Positions 62,101 to 64,000 of a stretch of DNA of 64,000 nucleotides are shown here, one piece after another. The position numbers were made by a program, and so were the translations under genes. The DNA comes from Bacteroides pyogenes DSM 20611 = JCM 6294. GTDB lineage: Bacteria; Bacteroidota; Bacteroidia; Bacteroidales; Bacteroidaceae. How positions within the stretch are numbered: the stretch's first letter is position 1; the number at the start of each line of letters is the position of its first letter. The stretch covers positions 1 through 64,000 of the forward strand of contig NZ_ATZH01000009.1 in assembly GCF_000428105.1 (NCBI RefSeq). The letters run 5' to 3'. The notes beneath the pieces are model-generated. The model did no database searches and was not told the DNA's origin. It saw only the letters and a program-made list of their open reading frames with translations.

Positions 62101-62311
62101 CAGGCTGAAAAGTTTGAACGTAGGATATACCATTAGCGGCAACCGCCTACTGAAGAAGGTGGGAGTCAAATCTCTCGGAATCACCTTTAGCGGTTATAAC
62201 CTGTTAACGTTCTCTCCGCTCAAGTATATCGATCCGGAAAGCAACCCCGACCGGTTGGGAGATTATCCGTTAATCAAACTGTATAGTTTCGGTTTAAATC
62301 TTAACTTCTAA
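59135..62311 (+). CDS. SusC/RagA-family TonB-dependent outer membrane transporter
   Basis: A 1058-residue TonB-dependent receptor that would form the barrel of a SusCD glycan-import pair. After a signal peptide (residues about 9-25), a carboxypeptidase-regulatory-like domain (about 30-110) begins TIRGRVTDEALKEAVPGANV. Next come the plug with SVQTSGQPGKDAAAIYVRGS and PLILVDGVEREFSQIDPNEI, the SILKDASSTAVFGVRGANG motif, and the barrel ending FGLNLNF. There is no N-terminal STN domain and no nearby sigma/anti-sigma pair, so this transporter is probably not a transducer. susD follows after 12 bp. Confidence 0.95.
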   Translation: MRNTLNLRFSFLIAFLLFMPMMIHAFPPEGITIRGRVTDEALKEAVPGANVTVKGTTIGTITGFDGTYSIVVPSKKSVLVFSFMGYVTQEITVGDKRTIDVSLKEDANVLGEVEVVAIAYGNQDKNLLTSAVSSISNKELIKSPVASVTNVLAGAMPGVSSVQTSGQPGKDAAAIYVRGSGSLNDSQSKPLILVDGVEREFSQIDPNEIESISILKDASSTAVFGVRGANGVVLVTTRRGKSGKPQINVSTSLGLQQPISLVEQTGSYEFARFWNIKQQLDGVADKKRYFTPEQVEAYRTGSDPIMYPSMDWKKYIFHDVYLQSKNNINISGGSEDVKYFISIGYLYQNGLLKDLPGQKYNNNYRYDRYNYRANIDAKLTKTTTMKLGIGGNLGKTQEPRSVVSDTGQDQNPWVIAQIWSHPFAGPGFIDGVRTLVPKDLVPLGEVLRDGMFVFYGKGYTQNYRTNLNLDLDITQKMDFLTKGLSVSVKGAYDNAFKLFKKRPGGDVESQTVYYKSYFDSNGNMPATDPDYDKSLIYLPSGSDTPLGYAEERGRDQNWYIEGRVNYERAFGNHKVSGLLLYNQSRDYYPDAYTYIPRSYIGFVGRATYSYLSKYLFDVNVGYNGSENFAPGKNRFGIFPAFSAGWVASAEKFMANQHVVDYLKLRLSWGRVGSDKGIDSRFMYMPAVWQQSGGYSFGVNTPENAPAFGITKIGNPHVTWETADKQNYGIDVKFLDNRLSLNFDYFMERRTGILITPESTPAIIATSLPNSNIGKVNNHGYEVALGWNDAIGKDFNYYMNANVSFARNKIIYRDEVPKQFDYMNVTGGSTGRQTNVYKYIRLYQQDDFIKDAEGGLTLKPELPQPYQKVYPGDAMYADLNGDNIVDGKDRCVAGYATRPEYTFGLNMGCNWKGFSFSMQWAGATNVSRMYDIEYRIPFTNAGKRGLLTYFYNDCWTPENQLGAVYPRPAEESESWNSEPSTLWLQDASYLRLKSLNVGYTISGNRLLKKVGVKSLGITFSGYNLLTFSPLKYIDPESNPDRLGDYPLIKLYSFGLNLNF

Positions 62312-62323
62312 AAAAGACGACTT

Positions 62324-64000
62324 ATGAATAGCATATTAAAAGGTTTTGGAGTTGCGTTGGGCTGCGCGCTGATGGCGTCTTGCTCCGAGATAAGTTTCGG
62401 AGATAGCTTTCTGGGCAAACAGCCGGAAAGCTCCGGTGCCACTACCGAAGAGATGTTCTCTTCGAAAGAGAATGCGGAGAAGGTGCTGACAAAGGCTTAT
62501 ACCGGATTGAGTTACGGATTGCCTACCGCTTCGGATTATAAGCTGGGAGGAAATATACTCGAATCTATTACCGACTTGTGTTACAGCTTCCGTGATAATA
62601 TAAGCGACGGTCCGGTGAAGCTCTATTATAACGGGGCTTTAGGAGCCAACAACGTACCAAGGAATTCGGCTTACAGATTTGGAGCCAAATCGGATTGGAC
62701 TACGATACGCTATGCCTGGCTGTATATTGAAAACATAGGAAAGGTTCCCAACATCTCCGATGCTGAAAAAAACGAAGGAGTGGCAGAAGCCAAAACACTG
62801 ATCGCGCTCTCTTATTTCGAAATGTTGAGGTATGTAGGAGGCGTGACTTGGTTGGACCATTATGTGGATGTGAATGAAGCCTTGAATTTCCCGCGGATTG
62901 GGTTTGCGGAAACAGTGGAGAAGATAGTGGCATTGCTCGATGAAGCCATCCCTGCTTTGAAATGGAAGCAGGACGATATTAATGACGGGCGGATGAGCAA
63001 AGCCGGAGCGATGGCATTGAAATTCAAAGTACTTCACTGGGCTGCCAGTCCCGCTTTCAACTCCGATAAGAAATGGCATCCGGAAGCCGATGAATACACG
63101 TGTTACGGAAATTATAACGCGCAACGCTGGAAAGATGCCGAAACGGCAGGCAGGGAGTTCTTCGAGGAAATGGAGAAACAAAACGGCTATAAATTGATTC
63201 TCCCTTCGGCAAATACTCATCAGGCAAGACGTGCGGCTTATCGCAAAGCTTATTATGACCGTGGTGGAACGGAAGTGCTGATCTCGGTACGAAAAGGCTA
63301 CCTTCCCGCTACACATGCCGATTTTATCGACCAGCGATACTATACCGGGCCTACACTGAATTATGTTGACATGTTTCCTTGGGAAGACGGTTCGGACTTT
63401 CCGGAAGATTTCAATTGGAAGTCGCCTTCCCGCCAACCGTTCTTTAAATATTCCGAAAGCGAAGGCATGGTGCCTACCCGCGATCCGCGACTGTATGAAA
63501 ACGTAGCCTGTCCCGGTGATACGTATTGTGACGGAACTACCGCGCCTGTATACGTGAACCATGCTTCCTACAAACCGGGTAGCGGATTCCTGATTATGAA
63601 ATATATCTTGCAGGAAAACGGAGACCGCGCCAACCGCCCCGTACAATGGCCGCACACCCGGCTGGCAGAAATCATGCTGGGGTATGCGGAGGCCATCAAC
63701 GAGGTCAATGGACGCCCGAACGACCGGGCTTATCAATTGGTGAATGACGTACGTGAGAGAGTGGGGCTTTCGAAACTCCGTCCGGGAATGAACCGCGAGC
63801 AGTTTTTGGAGGCGGTGCTCAGGGAAAGAGCTTTGGAATTGGGATTCGAAGAGGTGCGTTGGTTCGATTTGGTGCGCAGAAACCGCCAAAGCGATTTCAA
63901 GAAGAAGTTGTACGGGTTGAAAAGCAGGGGGAATGATCTGAATCATCCTACGGCATTCACTTTTGAAAAGGTGGCACTCCCCGACCGCTATTGGGTGGCC
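62324..64000 (+). CDS. SusD/RagB-family glycan-binding lipoprotein (3' end outside window)
   Basis: The frame from ATG at 62324 is open to the window edge (559 codons). A lipoprotein signal ends in LMASCSEIS (Cys20). SusD features: AEAKTLIALSYFEMLRYVGG (TPR-like helices), then DDINDGRMSKAGAMALKFKV, then TRLAEIMLGYAEAINEVNGR and LRERALELGFEEVRWFDLVR, which are hallmark C-terminal SusD motifs. The protein partners SusC to bind glycan at the surface. Nearly all of the expected length is present, so only a few residues are missing. The glycan is unknown; no glycosidase follows inside the window. Confidence 0.93.
   Translation, partial: MNSILKGFGVALGCALMASCSEISFGDSFLGKQPESSGATTEEMFSSKENAEKVLTKAYTGLSYGLPTASDYKLGGNILESITDLCYSFRDNISDGPVKLYYNGALGANNVPRNSAYRFGAKSDWTTIRYAWLYIENIGKVPNISDAEKNEGVAEAKTLIALSYFEMLRYVGGVTWLDHYVDVNEALNFPRIGFAETVEKIVALLDEAIPALKWKQDDINDGRMSKAGAMALKFKVLHWAASPAFNSDKKWHPEADEYTCYGNYNAQRWKDAETAGREFFEEMEKQNGYKLILPSANTHQARRAAYRKAYYDRGGTEVLISVRKGYLPATHADFIDQRYYTGPTLNYVDMFPWEDGSDFPEDFNWKSPSRQPFFKYSESEGMVPTRDPRLYENVACPGDTYCDGTTAPVYVNHASYKPGSGFLIMKYILQENGDRANRPVQWPHTRLAEIMLGYAEAINEVNGRPNDRAYQLVNDVRERVGLSKLRPGMNREQFLEAVLRERALELGFEEVRWFDLVRRNRQSDFKKKLYGLKSRGNDLNHPTAFTFEKVALPDRYWVA

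Noticed and set aside
62639-63946. 435-codon minus-strand frame opposite susD
   Set aside because: It is an antisense shadow; the plus strand carries a full set of SusD motifs.

Overview
The window looks like chromosome of a Bacteroides species or a close relative in the Bacteroidaceae. Evidence: a SusC/SusD pair, GH97 and GH27 glycosidases, Bacteroidota-specific families (DUF3836, PepSY-like, DUF4861, DUF2723), a succinyl-CoA:acetate CoA-transferase, and many promoters of the Bacteroides type (-7 TAnnTTTG, sometimes with -33 TTTG). I see no rRNA, tRNA, CRISPR array or prophage. The only mobile element is the broken-off end of an IS982-type insertion sequence at the left edge.

Layout. 1-0.3 kb: IS end. 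0.6-4.7 kb (minus): DUF389 membrane protein, polysaccharide flippase, ruvB. 5.1-6.8 kb: nucleoside-gate membrane protein, ybeY. 7.3-12.5 kb: mnmG, a parS-like site, apt, uvrC. 12.6-13.8 kb: a gene-free stretch packed with short-period repeats. 13.8-17.3 kb: a two-component system followed by two secreted PepSY-like proteins. 17.7-20.5 kb: dtd, a MazG-like pyrophosphohydrolase and deoC, facing a polyprenyl synthase. 20.6-27.5 kb: polA with an unusual repetitive linker, DUF3836, cysE, and a THUMP RNA methyltransferase with a repetitive charged tail. 28-35.5 kb: dipeptidyl peptidase IV, purD, two membrane proteins, mnmD, and a zinc-type ABC binding protein plus ATPase with no permease. 36-40.4 kb: small lipoprotein, GH97 and GH27 (convergent alpha-glycoside enzymes). 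40.6-47.4 kb: DUF2723 protein, NodB deacetylase, DUF4861, SDR dehydrogenase. 48-50.9 kb: phosphate-porin-like protein and an Agp-type acid phosphatase. 51.1-55.7 kb: mutS and miaB. 56-58.5 kb: charged membrane-anchored protein and CoA-transferase. 59.1-64 kb: susC and a susD that runs off the edge.

Working together. Several genes serve translation and tRNA quality (mnmG, mnmD, miaB, dtd, ybeY, the THUMP methyltransferase) and DNA maintenance (ruvB, uvrC, polA, mutS). The porin and acid phosphatase fit phosphate-ester scavenging. The glycosidases and the SusCD pair fit glycan use.

The most unusual feature is the repeat content between genes. Three distant arrays (about 4.9, 35.6 and 58.8 kb) share one 22-23 bp palindromic monomer built round TATATA, and two of them share an exact 24-bp stretch in opposite orientation. 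Three more arrays at 12.6-13.7 kb have unrelated sequences but the same period of about 22 bp. A second class has a period of 64-71 bp with unrelated sequences at six or more loci. I do not recognise either class as a described element.
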